A program made the translations under genes and the position numbers. Under the pieces are notes generated by a model. The model made no database searches and had not been told where the DNA came from. It saw only the letters and a program-made list of their open reading frames with translations. From NCBI RefSeq assembly GCF_021559775.1, contig NZ_CP056047.1, positions 682,001-746,000 on the forward strand: a DNA stretch of 64,000 nt, written 5' to 3'. Origin of the DNA: Gillisella vitis (GTDB taxonomy: Bacteria > Pseudomonadota > Alphaproteobacteria > Rhizobiales > Rhizobiaceae). This document shows, in pieces, positions 42,521 through 51,124 of the stretch (within the stretch, counting starts at the first letter, position 1; each line of letters begins with the position of its first letter).

Positions 42521-43633
42521 TCACAGACCGATATCAAGCTTTGCGCGAATATCCTTATCCGCCTCGGTTTGTTGAATAATCACGCCGTACCAACCAAGAC
42601 CGTCATAGTCTTCGTAACCAAGAGTTTTGGCAAAGGCGATGATGTTTCCGCTGTCATCATAGTAACTGCCTTTTTGGTTTGCTTGGCTATTGTGCAGCGG
42701 GAAATGGGTGTAGATCCGGCTCGGATGGGAGCTGGCAATCACCCTCATCGAACCATCGAGCAGCATGACCTGGGTCTTGTCGACGAGATGCGGCGGCAGA
42801 TTGGCTTCTTTTTCGACAATGGCTTGACCCTGGGCCTGCCAGTCGAAATAGACGCCAAGCATTCCCAGCAGTTCGCCGTCCGAACGGCCTCCCGCCCGAA
42901 TGCCGGTTGCATAGACCAGCGTGTCTCGGTTGTCATGCAGAGGGCTTTTTTTGACCTCGTCAACGATATAGTCGTCGCCGCTTTTCGTTTGACCGGCTGC
43001 CTTGACCCATGTTTCCTGGGCAAAATTCTTGTTTTGAAGATTGTTTCGGTAGCGCGGATTGGCAGAGGCGACGACACGGCCACTGGCATCCGTCATCACG
43101 AGGTCGAGATAGACCGTGTAGAACCGATTGATGACGCCCAGCCTTTCCGAGGCATGGTTGAAGTTTTCGATGTTTGGATTTTGCAACGCCGACCACAGGG
43201 CGGTGTCTGTCGCCCACCAACGGACATCGGCGGTGCGTTCGAACAGATTGCGGACGATGAACTGCACCAGCGTCAGGCAGAGATCGGTCAGCCGCACACC
43301 TTCCATTTCTTGAACCAAACCATCGGCCATGGCCCTGCCAAGCTTTATGCGGCTCAGGACATTGTCCTCGAACTGTTTGGCGATGTCGGCTGCACTTTGA
43401 GCCAGGCGCTGAACTTCATTGGCCACGACCGCGAAGCCTTTGCCCGTGTCACCGGCGCGCGCGGCTTCAATCAGGGCATTGATCGCCAGCAGGCGGATCT
43501 GCTTGACCACCAATGTATTGTTCATGCTGAATGTTTCGAGATCACCGCCAATGCTTTCGGTGATCAGCCGCATGGAGCGAGGCGTTGCGTTCACGACCCG
43601 GTTCTGGCGGAGGGGTGCTGGCGAATTTGACAT
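42521..43633 (-). CDS. Soluble receptor-like protein with MCP signalling tip and Cache-type sensor
   Basis: The 370-residue protein carries, near its N-terminus, the tip of the methyl-accepting chemotaxis hairpin (RLLAINALIEAARAGDTGKG at about 47-66, then FAVVANEVQRLAQSA). The rest (about 110-370) looks like a Cache/PDC sensor, with LDLVMTDASGRVVASANPRY and LLDGSMRVIASSHPSR. There is no membrane helix or HAMP, and the order is reversed from normal receptors. ATG 43633 with AGGA upstream is chosen; the frame extends upstream into a hydrophobic run without a ribosome binding site. It may signal to CheA from the cytoplasm. Confidence 0.7.
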   Translation of the reverse strand: MSNSPAPLRQNRVVNATPRSMRLITESIGGDLETFSMNNTLVVKQIRLLAINALIEAARAGDTGKGFAVVANEVQRLAQSAADIAKQFEDNVLSRIKLGRAMADGLVQEMEGVRLTDLCLTLVQFIVRNLFERTADVRWWATDTALWSALQNPNIENFNHASERLGVINRFYTVYLDLVMTDASGRVVASANPRYRNNLQNKNFAQETWVKAAGQTKSGDDYIVDEVKKSPLHDNRDTLVYATGIRAGGRSDGELLGMLGVYFDWQAQGQAIVEKEANLPPHLVDKTQVMLLDGSMRVIASSHPSRIYTHFPLHNSQANQKGSYYDDSGNIIAFAKTLGYEDYDGLGWYGVIIQQTEADKDIRAKLDIGL

Positions 43634-44057
43634 GGCGATAAATCCTGAAGCCAGGGGCGCGATGACCCAAAGTGGGAAGAAAAATAATATATTGCTTTGC
43701 AACAAAGTAACGCATGACTTGGTTAAGTAAGAATAAATTAAAATCTATTGTTTTTGGGTGCGATTTGTTGTCGAGGATAGATTAATGATTTTTGTCGATT
43801 TGAGTTAAGTGTATGATTTATAAAACATAATTTTGTAATTTTTTATTCATGGTTGCGACAGTATTCTTGGTTGTCCAACAACAGTGCGCTTCGCATGTTT
43901 GCGAGGCGGTAATGTTCGTGAATGCTGACCTTGTTCTTGCGCGGTTGGTCCGAATCGGCAATGGTCGAGTTATCTGACGTGCTGGCTGATACCCCATGGC
44001 CGGTCGTCTCCCTGATGTCATGGCCCGCATATCAGCCGGCCTTGTGAGTCCAGCGTC
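43634..44057. other. AT-rich intergenic region with divergent promoters
   Basis: The 424 bases between the MCP-like gene and the EamA gene are clearly AT-rich from 43680 to 43860 and must contain both promoters. A reverse frame at 43818-44030 (70 codons) has an Arg/Thr-rich nonsense-like composition and no good ribosome binding site, so it was not called. Confidence 0.5.
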
Positions 44058-45011
44058 ATGAACAGTGAAGTATCGGCGGGTCCGATCAGAGGCCCGATCA
44101 GAGGCATTGTGTTCAAGGTCGCTTCTGTTACGGTCTTTGTTGCCATGCAGACAGCGATTAAACTGGCAGGTGATGACGTGCCCGCAGGACAGATCACTTT
44201 CTATCGCTCCGCCTTCGCGCTAATCCCCATCCTGGCCTATCTTGCCTACCTGGGACAGATCAGGACCGGCTTGAGGACGGCTAATGTGTTCGGGCATGTG
44301 AAGCGCGGGCTGATTGGCATCGCCGCCATGGCCTGCGGCTTTTACGGCCTCGTGCATCTGCCGATGCCGGATGCTATTGCCATCGGTTATGCCATGCCGC
44401 TGATCGCCGTGGTGTTTGCTGCGGTTTTCCTGGGCGAGACCGTCAGGCTCTATCGCTGGTCGGCGGTTGCCATCGGCCTTGTCGGTGTGGTGATTATTTC
44501 CTGGCCGAAGCTGACCCTGTTGCAGGACGGGTTTTATGGTTCCGAGGTTGGCATGGGGACGCTTGCCGTGCTCGCCTCCGCTACGCTTGGAGCCGCAGCG
44601 ATGTTGCAGGTCCGCCAACTCGTTCGTGAAGAAAAAACGGCCACGATCGTGTTGTATTTCTCGATCATTGCGGCGCTGATATCGCTTGTCAGTCTGCCAT
44701 TCGGCTGGAACGATCTTTCTGCCCGCCAGCTAGGTCTCCTGGCCTTTGCGGGGATCTGCGGCGGCCTCGCCCAGATTTTGCTGACGGAAAGCTACCGCCA
44801 TGCCGATATTTCGACAATCGCGCCGTTCGAATACAGTTCCATCCTGTTTGGATCGTTGATCGGCTATCTGCTGTTTGACGACCTTCCGAGCATTCACACC
44901 CTGGTTGGCACGCTGATCGTGGCGGGTGCGGGAATTTTCATCATCCTGCGCGAGCATCAATTGGGGCTGGAGCGCCGTGCGGCACGCAAAGCATCCACGC
45001 CTGGCGCCTGA
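44058..45011 (+). CDS. EamA/DMT-family exporter
   Basis: The 317-residue protein has ten predicted membrane helices in two EamA-type halves. It has the conserved FYRSAFALIPIL after helix 2, VFLGETVRLYRW at the end of the first half and a second-half GETxxxxxxxG-like stretch (LLFDDLPSIHTLVG). Relatives export amino acids or other small metabolites; the substrate is unknown. The ribosome binding site is weak. A 12-base duplication near the start gives RGPIRGPIRG. It converges with the next gene with an 11-base gap. Confidence 0.85.
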   Translation: MNSEVSAGPIRGPIRGIVFKVASVTVFVAMQTAIKLAGDDVPAGQITFYRSAFALIPILAYLAYLGQIRTGLRTANVFGHVKRGLIGIAAMACGFYGLVHLPMPDAIAIGYAMPLIAVVFAAVFLGETVRLYRWSAVAIGLVGVVIISWPKLTLLQDGFYGSEVGMGTLAVLASATLGAAAMLQVRQLVREEKTATIVLYFSIIAALISLVSLPFGWNDLSARQLGLLAFAGICGGLAQILLTESYRHADISTIAPFEYSSILFGSLIGYLLFDDLPSIHTLVGTLIVAGAGIFIILREHQLGLERRAARKASTPGA

Positions 45012-45022
45012 GTCGCATTGGG

Positions 45023-46255
45023 TTAGAGATCGGTGATCTTGCTGGAGACGGCTTCCGTGCCCTGGAGCGGGATGGAGGAGGCCTGAAACTCGGTCTTGCC
45101 GGGCTGGTCAGGGACGGCGCTGCGCTGCCGCATCCGCCATGCTGCATAGCCTGCGTAGAGAAGAAAGCTGATGGCGAGGCTAAATAGCAGTCCGTTGGGA
45201 CCGACGCCCTGCATGATTGCGCCTGTCACCAGCGGACCGGTGACGGTGCCGAAGCCGTAGAGAATCATGATGGCACTGGAAATCGTCACATATTCATCGG
45301 GGTCGGCCATATCATTGGCATGAGCGACATTGAGTGAATAGACCGGATAAAGCACGGTGCCGACAAAGAAGCCGCAGATATAGAGTGCCAATGGTGAAAT
45401 TCCGCCCAGCACGATCATCACGGCGCAGCAAAACACCCCGAACAAGCCAGCGCCGACCATAACGCGGCGGCGGTCCATGCGATCGGACAGTCGCCCGAGC
45501 GGCATCTGCGCAATGGCGCCTCCGGCCAGCACGGCTGCCAGAAAGGTAGCGCCTTCCGCTGTCGAAAGACCGACCCGCTGGCTGTAAACCGCGCCGAGAC
45601 TGCTCCAGGTTCCCGATAGAGCGCCTGACAGCAGTGAACCGACAAACGCAATGGGCGAGCGGATATAGAGCTTCTTCAGGTCGAACCGTGCCTGGGCCAG
45701 AGGTGCGGGCGATTGGGCGGTGGAGAGAGCGGTGGGAAACAGGGCTGCGGAAAAAATCAGCCCGCAGACGACGAACAGTGTCACCTGGCTTGGATCGCCA
45801 AGCGGCACGATATACTGACCGCCAATCGAGCCAACCAGGCAGGAAATCATATAGATGGAAAACAATCCGCCACGGTTTTCATTGTTGCTGCGCTCATTCA
45901 GCCAGCTTTCGATGATCAGGTAGCTGCCGGCAATGGCAAAGCCAGCAATGCCTCGGAACAAGGTCCAGGCCCGCCAGTCGACAACGATGGCGCAGAGTAG
46001 GACAGACATGGTCAGGAGAGTGATCAGGGCGGAAAAAACCCGGACATGTCCCACCTTCTGCACCAGGCGAGGCGTGACGACGCAGGATGTGGTAAAGCCA
46101 AATGTATAACCGGTAGCAATGATTGAAATGGTGAATGTTGACCATCCCTCGGCAATCGCCCGGATTGGCAGCATGTAATTCATCAACCCGAATCCAGCCA
46201 TCATCAGCAGGGTTGAGAGCATGAGGGCGCCGATGGAGGCGAGACTGGCAATCAT
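45023..46255 (-). CDS. MFS transporter (YcaD-like)
   Basis: The 410-residue protein has 12 predicted helices, with the MFS signature in the second half (GRLSDRMDRRRVMVGAGLFG) and FRGIAGFAIAGSYLIIESWLNE in the first half, which is typical of the YcaD branch. The substrate is unknown. ATG 46255 gives a normal first helix; the frame extends upstream to 46369 with an Arg/Cys-rich part that is unlikely to be translated. It converges with the EamA gene. Confidence 0.85.
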   Translation of the reverse strand: MIASLASIGALMLSTLLMMAGFGLMNYMLPIRAIAEGWSTFTISIIATGYTFGFTTSCVVTPRLVQKVGHVRVFSALITLLTMSVLLCAIVVDWRAWTLFRGIAGFAIAGSYLIIESWLNERSNNENRGGLFSIYMISCLVGSIGGQYIVPLGDPSQVTLFVVCGLIFSAALFPTALSTAQSPAPLAQARFDLKKLYIRSPIAFVGSLLSGALSGTWSSLGAVYSQRVGLSTAEGATFLAAVLAGGAIAQMPLGRLSDRMDRRRVMVGAGLFGVFCCAVMIVLGGISPLALYICGFFVGTVLYPVYSLNVAHANDMADPDEYVTISSAIMILYGFGTVTGPLVTGAIMQGVGPNGLLFSLAISFLLYAGYAAWRMRQRSAVPDQPGKTEFQASSIPLQGTEAVSSKITDL

Positions 46256-46893
46256 GGCATGGTCCGAACAGGAATGGGGCTGCGACTGGGAAGCGACTCT
46301 AACTGGGACCCACTTACGGCGAAGATTATGCCGCAGATATGACAGGCAACAGCATGTTTTATAGAACAAGGCATCGAAGACGCTGACGCATCCTCGCCTT
46401 GTATGAATTTTGAATCCCTCAAACGCACCGAAGGCTTAAGATACGCAAAAGTGGAATACGAAGAGCCATTTTCAGTGGTTTTCCGTGTTACGCGTCGTGG
46501 AAAGGTCCTTGCTCGGAACGCTGGGATACGTGCGATAGGGAGCCATAAAGGACGCTGTAGTGAAAAGATGCTCCAAAGTCGACTGTGACATGGTATAATA
46601 TCGCCTCTCTACGACGGACACGCGCCGTTTGGATGAGGATGACGTAGCTTGGATAATGTTGGTTTTGTAAAAATGACACTATTTCAAATGGCATGACCGT
46701 ATCAATCATTTTTAGGTTAAGCATCTCCTTGTATTCCTGGCAATTGTGATGGGTCTCACAAGAATTGATTGGTAATAGGGCGGGTTTTGTTGTTATGATC
46801 AATAAAAAATTAATGATGTAGGTGGCGATGGCTCGCTGGGTGTAGGCTTTTGCTGCTTTCCTTATTCATGTATTGCTGAACTTGGGATTGTCC
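46256..46893. other. Long AT-rich intergenic region
   Basis: The 638 bases contain one copy of the dispersed repeat (46382-46487) and an AT-rich right half with a TATAAT at about 46591-46596 (in ATGGTATAATATC), a candidate -10 box without a clear -35. Short frames in both directions lack ribosome binding sites. A small RNA is possible but there is no terminator to support it. Confidence 0.45.
46382..46487 (+). repeat. Dispersed repeat, copy A
   Basis: This 106-base stretch aligns without gaps to 62888-62993. By hand count about 63 of the first 89 positions agree (roughly 70 %). Both copies contain GCATCCTC- and GAAGAGxCATT-like blocks and read GLRY-K-E-EE in one frame. It lies upstream of a reverse-strand MFS gene. 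Confidence 0.6.
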
Positions 46894-47823
46894 ATGGCGC
46901 TTTCTGTTGCAACGCTTGCATCCTCCTGGCGCTTCGCCGAGGCGATAGCTGTCATGGCGGCACAGTTCGGCGATCAGTTCGATGAGACGCCACGATTGGC
47001 GCGTGCGCTTGTTTCGCACCAGCGCTGGATGATGACCCAAGCCGCCTTTGCGCTCTATGCGGATCACCTGGCGGGACGCAGTAGCGGTCCTGGAATGACG
47101 GCCAGCGGCTTGGTGGACTGGATTTGCCAGACCGAAATTGCCAGCCGCAATACGGTTCTGACCTATGTCGATCAATTGCTATCCTATCGCTTCATCCGCC
47201 TTCACCCCGCCAGCGCCAAGCGCCCGCGCAGTTTTGAGGCAAGCGAGGCCAGCATTGACGCCATGCAGCGATGGCTTGGCGTTAATCTCGCCGTGCTCGA
47301 TCATGTCGATGGTGGTGAGCGATTGCAGCACTTTCGGCAGCGTCCAGAATTGCTTTTCCTGGTTCAGCCGGAATTTGCGCGCCTGTGCCTTGATGATCGG
47401 CAATGGCGTGAGCCAGGTGAGCGTATCGGTCTGTTTCTTTGGACGGAAAGTGGTGCCTTGGTGATGGATAGGTTCATATCCCTCACACCCAATGCAATCC
47501 TTGAGGATGATTTCTACGATTTGGGGACAATTGACATCCCGGCCATGGCAGAACGTTTCGTGATGTCACGCACCCATCTGCAAAGAGCCTTGAGAAAGGC
47601 CGAACAGCACGGTTGCATTCGCCGTAACGGATCGGGCCGGGCCAGCCACATCTGGCTGGCGGCAGACTTCTATCAGGAATATCGCGATTGGCTGGCGCGC
47701 AAATCAGCTATTCTCGATGCGGTCTTTGAAAAAGAGGTGATGCTGGCCGCAGGAGTGGAACAAGCACATCCGCAAAACGAACCTATTGCGGTAGCGCGTT
47801 CGGTATCACGCAGAGGATGCTGA
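46894..47823 (+). CDS. Uncharacterised protein with two winged-helix-like regions
   Basis: The 309-residue product has no membrane segment or signal peptide. Two stretches look like helix-turn-helix units: one near residues 65-105 (LVDWICQTEIASRNTVLTYV) and one near 225-265 (IPAMAERFVMSRTHLQRALR, followed by EQHGCIRRN and a basic wing). The arrangement suggests a MarR/GntR-like transcription factor with duplicated DNA-binding modules, but I do not recognise the family. ATG 46894 is used; a TTG at 46873 is possible. A hairpin terminator follows at 47882. Confidence 0.65.
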   Translation: MALSVATLASSWRFAEAIAVMAAQFGDQFDETPRLARALVSHQRWMMTQAAFALYADHLAGRSSGPGMTASGLVDWICQTEIASRNTVLTYVDQLLSYRFIRLHPASAKRPRSFEASEASIDAMQRWLGVNLAVLDHVDGGERLQHFRQRPELLFLVQPEFARLCLDDRQWREPGERIGLFLWTESGALVMDRFISLTPNAILEDDFYDLGTIDIPAMAERFVMSRTHLQRALRKAEQHGCIRRNGSGRASHIWLAADFYQEYRDWLARKSAILDAVFEKEVMLAAGVEQAHPQNEPIAVARSVSRRGC

Positions 47824-47881
47824 ACGAGACGCCGCAACCAAGGATGTTTCAGTCAAAATCCATTCCAGATGAAAACCGCCG

Positions 47882-47899
47882 TCCCGCTTTCAAGCGGGA
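47882..47899. terminator. Bidirectional hairpin between convergent genes
   Basis: TCCCGCTT (47882-47889) pairs with AAGCGGGA (47892-47899). Forward, it is followed by TCATTTTA; it lies 58 bases after the winged-helix gene and 6 bases past the stop of the reverse-strand small gene, so it may serve both. Confidence 0.6.
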
Positions 47900-47904
47900 T
47901 CATT

Positions 47905-48066
47905 TTAAAATGGAATGGCTGCTTGCAGCACGGTGTCACCCCCGTCGGTGCGGGCGGAACGGCTGAAATCGCGCGATGCGCTGACCGCCGCGTGGATCTG
48001 TTGAATAGCCCGCATCGGGCGGATTGCGAGGCGTCTGGCCTTTGTCCCGTCGAAACTGTGGGTCAT
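47905..48066 (-). CDS. Small protein (53 aa), coupled to the gene before it
   Basis: ATG 48066 overlaps the stop of the upstream small gene (ATGA), and the frame ends at TAA 47905-47907, just before a hairpin. The product starts MTHSFDGTKARRLAIRPMRA and continues with QQIHAAVSASRDFSRSART. It is basic, with no membrane segment. A second frame over the same bases (47936-48124) is more hydrophilic but has no coupling. No family recognised; moderate doubt that it is translated. Confidence 0.4.
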   Translation of the reverse strand: MTHSFDGTKARRLAIRPMRAIQQIHAAVSASRDFSRSARTDGGDTVLQAAIPF

Positions 48067-48227
48067 CGAATGTCTCTTTCCAATCGTATCCAGGCCGTAG
48101 AGGCCAATTGTTCGCAGGCGACATAGCCCATGCGGTAATAGCTATGCAGGCCCTTAAGCGAACGGATTTGCCCGCGCACCGTTTCGAACTTGCTATGGAT
48201 TGGCCGTGTAATGCGTTTCCGGTTCAT
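48063..48227 (-). CDS. Small basic protein (54 aa)
   Basis: ATG 48227 has AGGA at good spacing (complement of about 48236-48240). The product is basic and begins MNRKRITRPIHSKFETVRGQ, then IRSLKGLHSYYRMGYVACEQ and a final Arg/Glu-rich helix. It could be a small DNA- or membrane-surface-binding protein; no family is recognised. Its stop overlaps the start of the next small gene, so the two form a mini-operon. Confidence 0.5.
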   Translation of the reverse strand: MNRKRITRPIHSKFETVRGQIRSLKGLHSYYRMGYVACEQLASTAWIRLERDIR

Positions 48228-48424
48228 CGTCCTGGTTCCTGTAAAGGGTCCTCCCAAGACTGTGCGGTTATTGCCGACCATTCATGTCCGACAAACACCT
48301 GCAACAGTGAATATATTGCACTGCAATATCGAAAATTCAATGGCTCTAAAATGATGACTGCCATGCGGTTTGCGCATGGGTTCGTTGAGAAAGCGAACAA
48401 CCCGCAATCGTCGCAAGCTGCGTG

Positions 48425-49321
48425 TCAAGCCAATCGCTGCCGGAAGGCGAGAAGATCTCGCCAGGCTAGAGCCTTGGTGGCCGGGGCTTGCAGCAATTCC
48501 TGCGGATGAAAAGTTGCCATGGCCGCAACGCCGTGACCGCCTGCGGCCACGTCACGCCACTCTCCGCGCATCGAATGGATTGTCGCCGTTCCACCGAAGA
48601 AGAACCGGGCGGTGAAATTGCCGAGCAGGAGAACGGCTTTCGGTTCAGCCAGTGCGATTTGTCTCTCTATGAAGGGTCGGCAGATGGCGGCTTCAGCCGG
48701 GGTCGGCATGCGGTCACCAGGGCCGCGCCAGGGAATGGCGGTGGTCAATAGCAGCGCGTCGCGACGAAGGCCAATGGCGGCAAGCATCCGGTCGAGAAGC
48801 GCGCCAGTCCGGCCGGAAAAGGCCAGACCTTCGCGATCGTCATCGGCTGACGGAATGGGGCCGATCACCATGATGCCTGCCTCAGCGGGGCCTTCTGCAA
48901 AGATGGTGGAGCGGGCACTGGTCCTCAGATTGCAGCTGGAAAATCCTTCCAGAGCCGCTTTCAACTCAGCCAGCGAACGAGCGCTCTCGGCGGCAAACCG
49001 GGCGTCGTTGATTGCCGTTTCATCGGGAATGGCAAGCGGTGTCGATGCAGCAGGCCGAGGCGCAGGGCGGTCGCGGTTGAGTGTAGGGCCATTCTGCGAA
49101 CCGACAGGGGCGGTCGCAGTCCGCTGATCTGAGGTCCGTTGGTCCCGGGCCTGAACTGGGGCCTGTTGTGGCGCACCCCTGGTCCGCGCCTGCCGTTCTG
49201 CTGCAAATTGTGCGATTCGATCAACAGGCGCATCTTCCACAAGCCAATCGACCCCGGCTTCGGCGTGAAAAGCCAGAAGGGCGGCAAGTTCGGCGGCAGT
49301 CATGTCCTGAGCGGCAATCAT
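48425..49321 (-). CDS. Uracil-DNA glycosylase superfamily protein
   Basis: The 298-residue protein has an N-terminal helical part, a Pro/Ala/Gln-rich linker (about 45-100) and a C-terminal UDG fold: GPIPSADDDREGLAFSGRTG replaces the usual GEAPGxxEDxxGxPFVGxxG of family 4, with LLLTTAIPWRGPGDRMPTP, LLLGNFTARFFFG and the His motif TFHPQELL. The iron-sulfur cysteines seem partly lost (only CNLRT kept). It may excise damaged bases or be a diverged relative. ATG 49321 or 49303 could be the start. It lies downstream of the Hsp70-like gene on the same strand. Confidence 0.75.
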   Translation of the reverse strand: MIAAQDMTAAELAALLAFHAEAGVDWLVEDAPVDRIAQFAAERQARTRGAPQQAPVQARDQRTSDQRTATAPVGSQNGPTLNRDRPAPRPAASTPLAIPDETAINDARFAAESARSLAELKAALEGFSSCNLRTSARSTIFAEGPAEAGIMVIGPIPSADDDREGLAFSGRTGALLDRMLAAIGLRRDALLLTTAIPWRGPGDRMPTPAEAAICRPFIERQIALAEPKAVLLLGNFTARFFFGGTATIHSMRGEWRDVAAGGHGVAAMATFHPQELLQAPATKALAWRDLLAFRQRLA

Positions 49322-49379
49322 TGGTCTGTTCTAGACAAGCAATTGGCAGAAAGGAACAGAAAACCGTATTTTCTCCCGG

Positions 49380-50672
49380 TTATGCGGTCCAAAGAGCAAT
49401 ATCGTCGCGATCGCCAATCAGCGCCAGTCCGTGGGCAATCGATACCATTTCGCCGCCGCTCTCGATGCTGTCCTGGCTGAAGCGCTCAGTGAAGATACGT
49501 CGCACTGCCGGAACGAAGGATGTGCCGCCGGTCAGAAACACCTTGTCCACGGCGCCTGCCTCGGTGTTTGTCCGTGTGAGAACATCATCGAGTGCCGATT
49601 CGATGCGTGTGAGATCGTCGGCAATCCAGCTCTCGAAATCCTGGCGCTTGACGGTCTTGCGGCCAGCCGCGCCAAGTGGCGAGAAGTTGAACTCCGCTTC
49701 ATCCGCCGCAGACAGTGCCATTTTCGTGGAGGATACCGCCTGGTAGAGCGGATAGCCTTCGTCATGCTCGACCAGATCGATAAACAGCTCCAGTTTGTCG
49801 GGGGCGAGGCTCTGACGTACCAATTGTTTCAGATCGGCGAATTCCTTTGAGGACTTGAACACCGACAGCTGGTTCCAGCGCGAGAAGCTGGTGTAATAAT
49901 TGCTTGGAATATCCAGGATCTTGTCGAAACTCTTGAACTGGCTGCCCTTGCCGATTTCCGGTGCGACCAGATGCTCGATGATCCGCGCATCGAACTGGTC
50001 ACCGGCCAATCCAACGCCGGAATAGCCGACTGGCACTGCCGACAATACGCCTGCCTTGCGCTCGAACCGGATCAGCGAATAGTCGGTGGTGCCGCCGCCG
50101 AAGTCGGCGACCAGCACGGTGGCATCTGTCGTCAGGTGCTGGGCGAAATAGAAGGCCGCGGCCACCGGCTCATAGACATAATGGATTTCCGGAAAGCCGA
50201 GCCGGGTCAGCGCTTCGTTGTAGCGGCGCATGGCAAGCTCGGGATCGGGGGAGGCGCCGGCGAAATGCACGGGCCGGCCCGCGACGATGCGGCTGGCATT
50301 CGCAGGCCAGCCATTGCCAGCATAGGCTTCCAGCCGTTTCAGGAACACTTCCATCAGGTCTTCGAACTGAAACCGTCGCGCATGGACCAACGTACCCTGA
50401 AACAGTGCCGAGGCGGCAAAGGTCTTGATCGATTGCAGGAAACGGCAATCGCCGGGATTGTCGATGAACTGGCGAATGGCGGCTTGCCCGGCCTCCACCT
50501 TCAGGGCGCGTGCGCCAAGCTGGGCATCCTTCATGAAGGACAGCGCCGTGCGCATGCTGTCGGTGGTTCCGGCCATGGAGGTGAACTGCACCGAATGGGT
50601 GGTGGTCTCGTCGATGCTCTGTGCCAGGACCGTGTTGGTCGTGCCGAAATCAAGCCCAAGCGCGTTTGCCAT
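49380..50672 (-). CDS. Hsp70-family chaperone-like protein (YegD type)
   Basis: The 430-residue product has the actin-like ATPase fold of Hsp70: phosphate loop 1 GLDFGTTNTVLA, YEPVAAAFYFAQ, phosphate 2 VADFGGGTTDYSLI and the adenosine site VFLTGGTSFVPAVRR. It lacks the C-terminal substrate-binding domain of DnaK, matching YegD-like proteins. Client unknown. GGGAGC lies before the ATG, and it is transcribed with the UDG-family gene, 58 bases apart. Confidence 0.88.
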   Translation of the reverse strand: MANALGLDFGTTNTVLAQSIDETTTHSVQFTSMAGTTDSMRTALSFMKDAQLGARALKVEAGQAAIRQFIDNPGDCRFLQSIKTFAASALFQGTLVHARRFQFEDLMEVFLKRLEAYAGNGWPANASRIVAGRPVHFAGASPDPELAMRRYNEALTRLGFPEIHYVYEPVAAAFYFAQHLTTDATVLVADFGGGTTDYSLIRFERKAGVLSAVPVGYSGVGLAGDQFDARIIEHLVAPEIGKGSQFKSFDKILDIPSNYYTSFSRWNQLSVFKSSKEFADLKQLVRQSLAPDKLELFIDLVEHDEGYPLYQAVSSTKMALSAADEAEFNFSPLGAAGRKTVKRQDFESWIADDLTRIESALDDVLTRTNTEAGAVDKVFLTGGTSFVPAVRRIFTERFSQDSIESGGEMVSIAHGLALIGDRDDIALWTA

Positions 50673-50847
50673 GGCTGCTGCTCCCTGATGCCTGTCTATT
50701 GGCGTGAATGATTGGACGGTTGCGGGCGCGCCTCTGCCTGAGAGGGGCTTTGCTTAACGAGCGGGCCTGATGACACAGGCTGGGGCAGGATGCAAGGATC
50801 GATTTCCAGAAAGAGCCGCTGCCAGCGCGTCTACGGCTTGACAGATG

Positions 50848-50879
50848 AAAGCGCCGCGTTCGGTCAAACGCGGCGCTTT
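50848..50879 (-). terminator. Strong terminator of the RND efflux operon
   Basis: AAAGCGCCGCGTT (50848-50860) pairs with AACGCGGCGCTTT (50867-50879) around a six-base loop: a perfect 13-bp stem, 28 bases past the stop of the small membrane protein gene on the reverse strand. Confidence 0.8.
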
Positions 50880-50906
50880 GAAGCGGCAATTATGAACTGC
50901 GCGAGG

Positions 50907-51110
50907 TTATCGCAAAATCCGGCCCGACCCCCAGGTCAGGACAAGGCCGAACAGGGCCAGCAAGCCCCCCCAGATGATCCAGGGGCTTTGGTTGATCATG
51001 AAACTGGATTGTGGGTAGGGGAAAATCCCGGCACCCTGCGCCATCCACAGAATGCCCATGGCGATGGCCAGCAAGCCGACAATTGTTAAAGCCCAACGCA
51101 CGACAATCAT
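50907..51110 (-). CDS. Small membrane protein at the end of the RND operon
   Basis: The 67-residue product has two hydrophobic helices (about 4-24 and 43-62) around IFPYPQSSFMINQSPW. GGGAGC lies just upstream of the ATG, and the start is 14 bases after the RND transporter stop, so it is probably co-transcribed. The small size and position recall AcrZ-like partners of efflux pumps, but there is no sequence match I can claim. Confidence 0.65.
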   Translation of the reverse strand: MIVVRWALTIVGLLAIAMGILWMAQGAGIFPYPQSSFMINQSPWIIWGGLLALFGLVLTWGSGRILR

Positions 51111-51124
51111 TTGACTTGCTCCCG

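Noticed and set aside
43818..44030. 70-codon reverse-strand frame before the EamA gene
   Set aside because: Arg/Thr-rich composition with weak start context; probably chance.
44080..44110. 12-base direct duplication in the EamA gene start (RGPIRGPIRG)
   Set aside because: A small in-frame duplication in a cytoplasmic N-terminus; no functional meaning can be supported.
46488..46802. 104-codon reverse-strand frame in the AT-rich gap
   Set aside because: No ribosome binding site or domain features; chance frame in AT-rich DNA.
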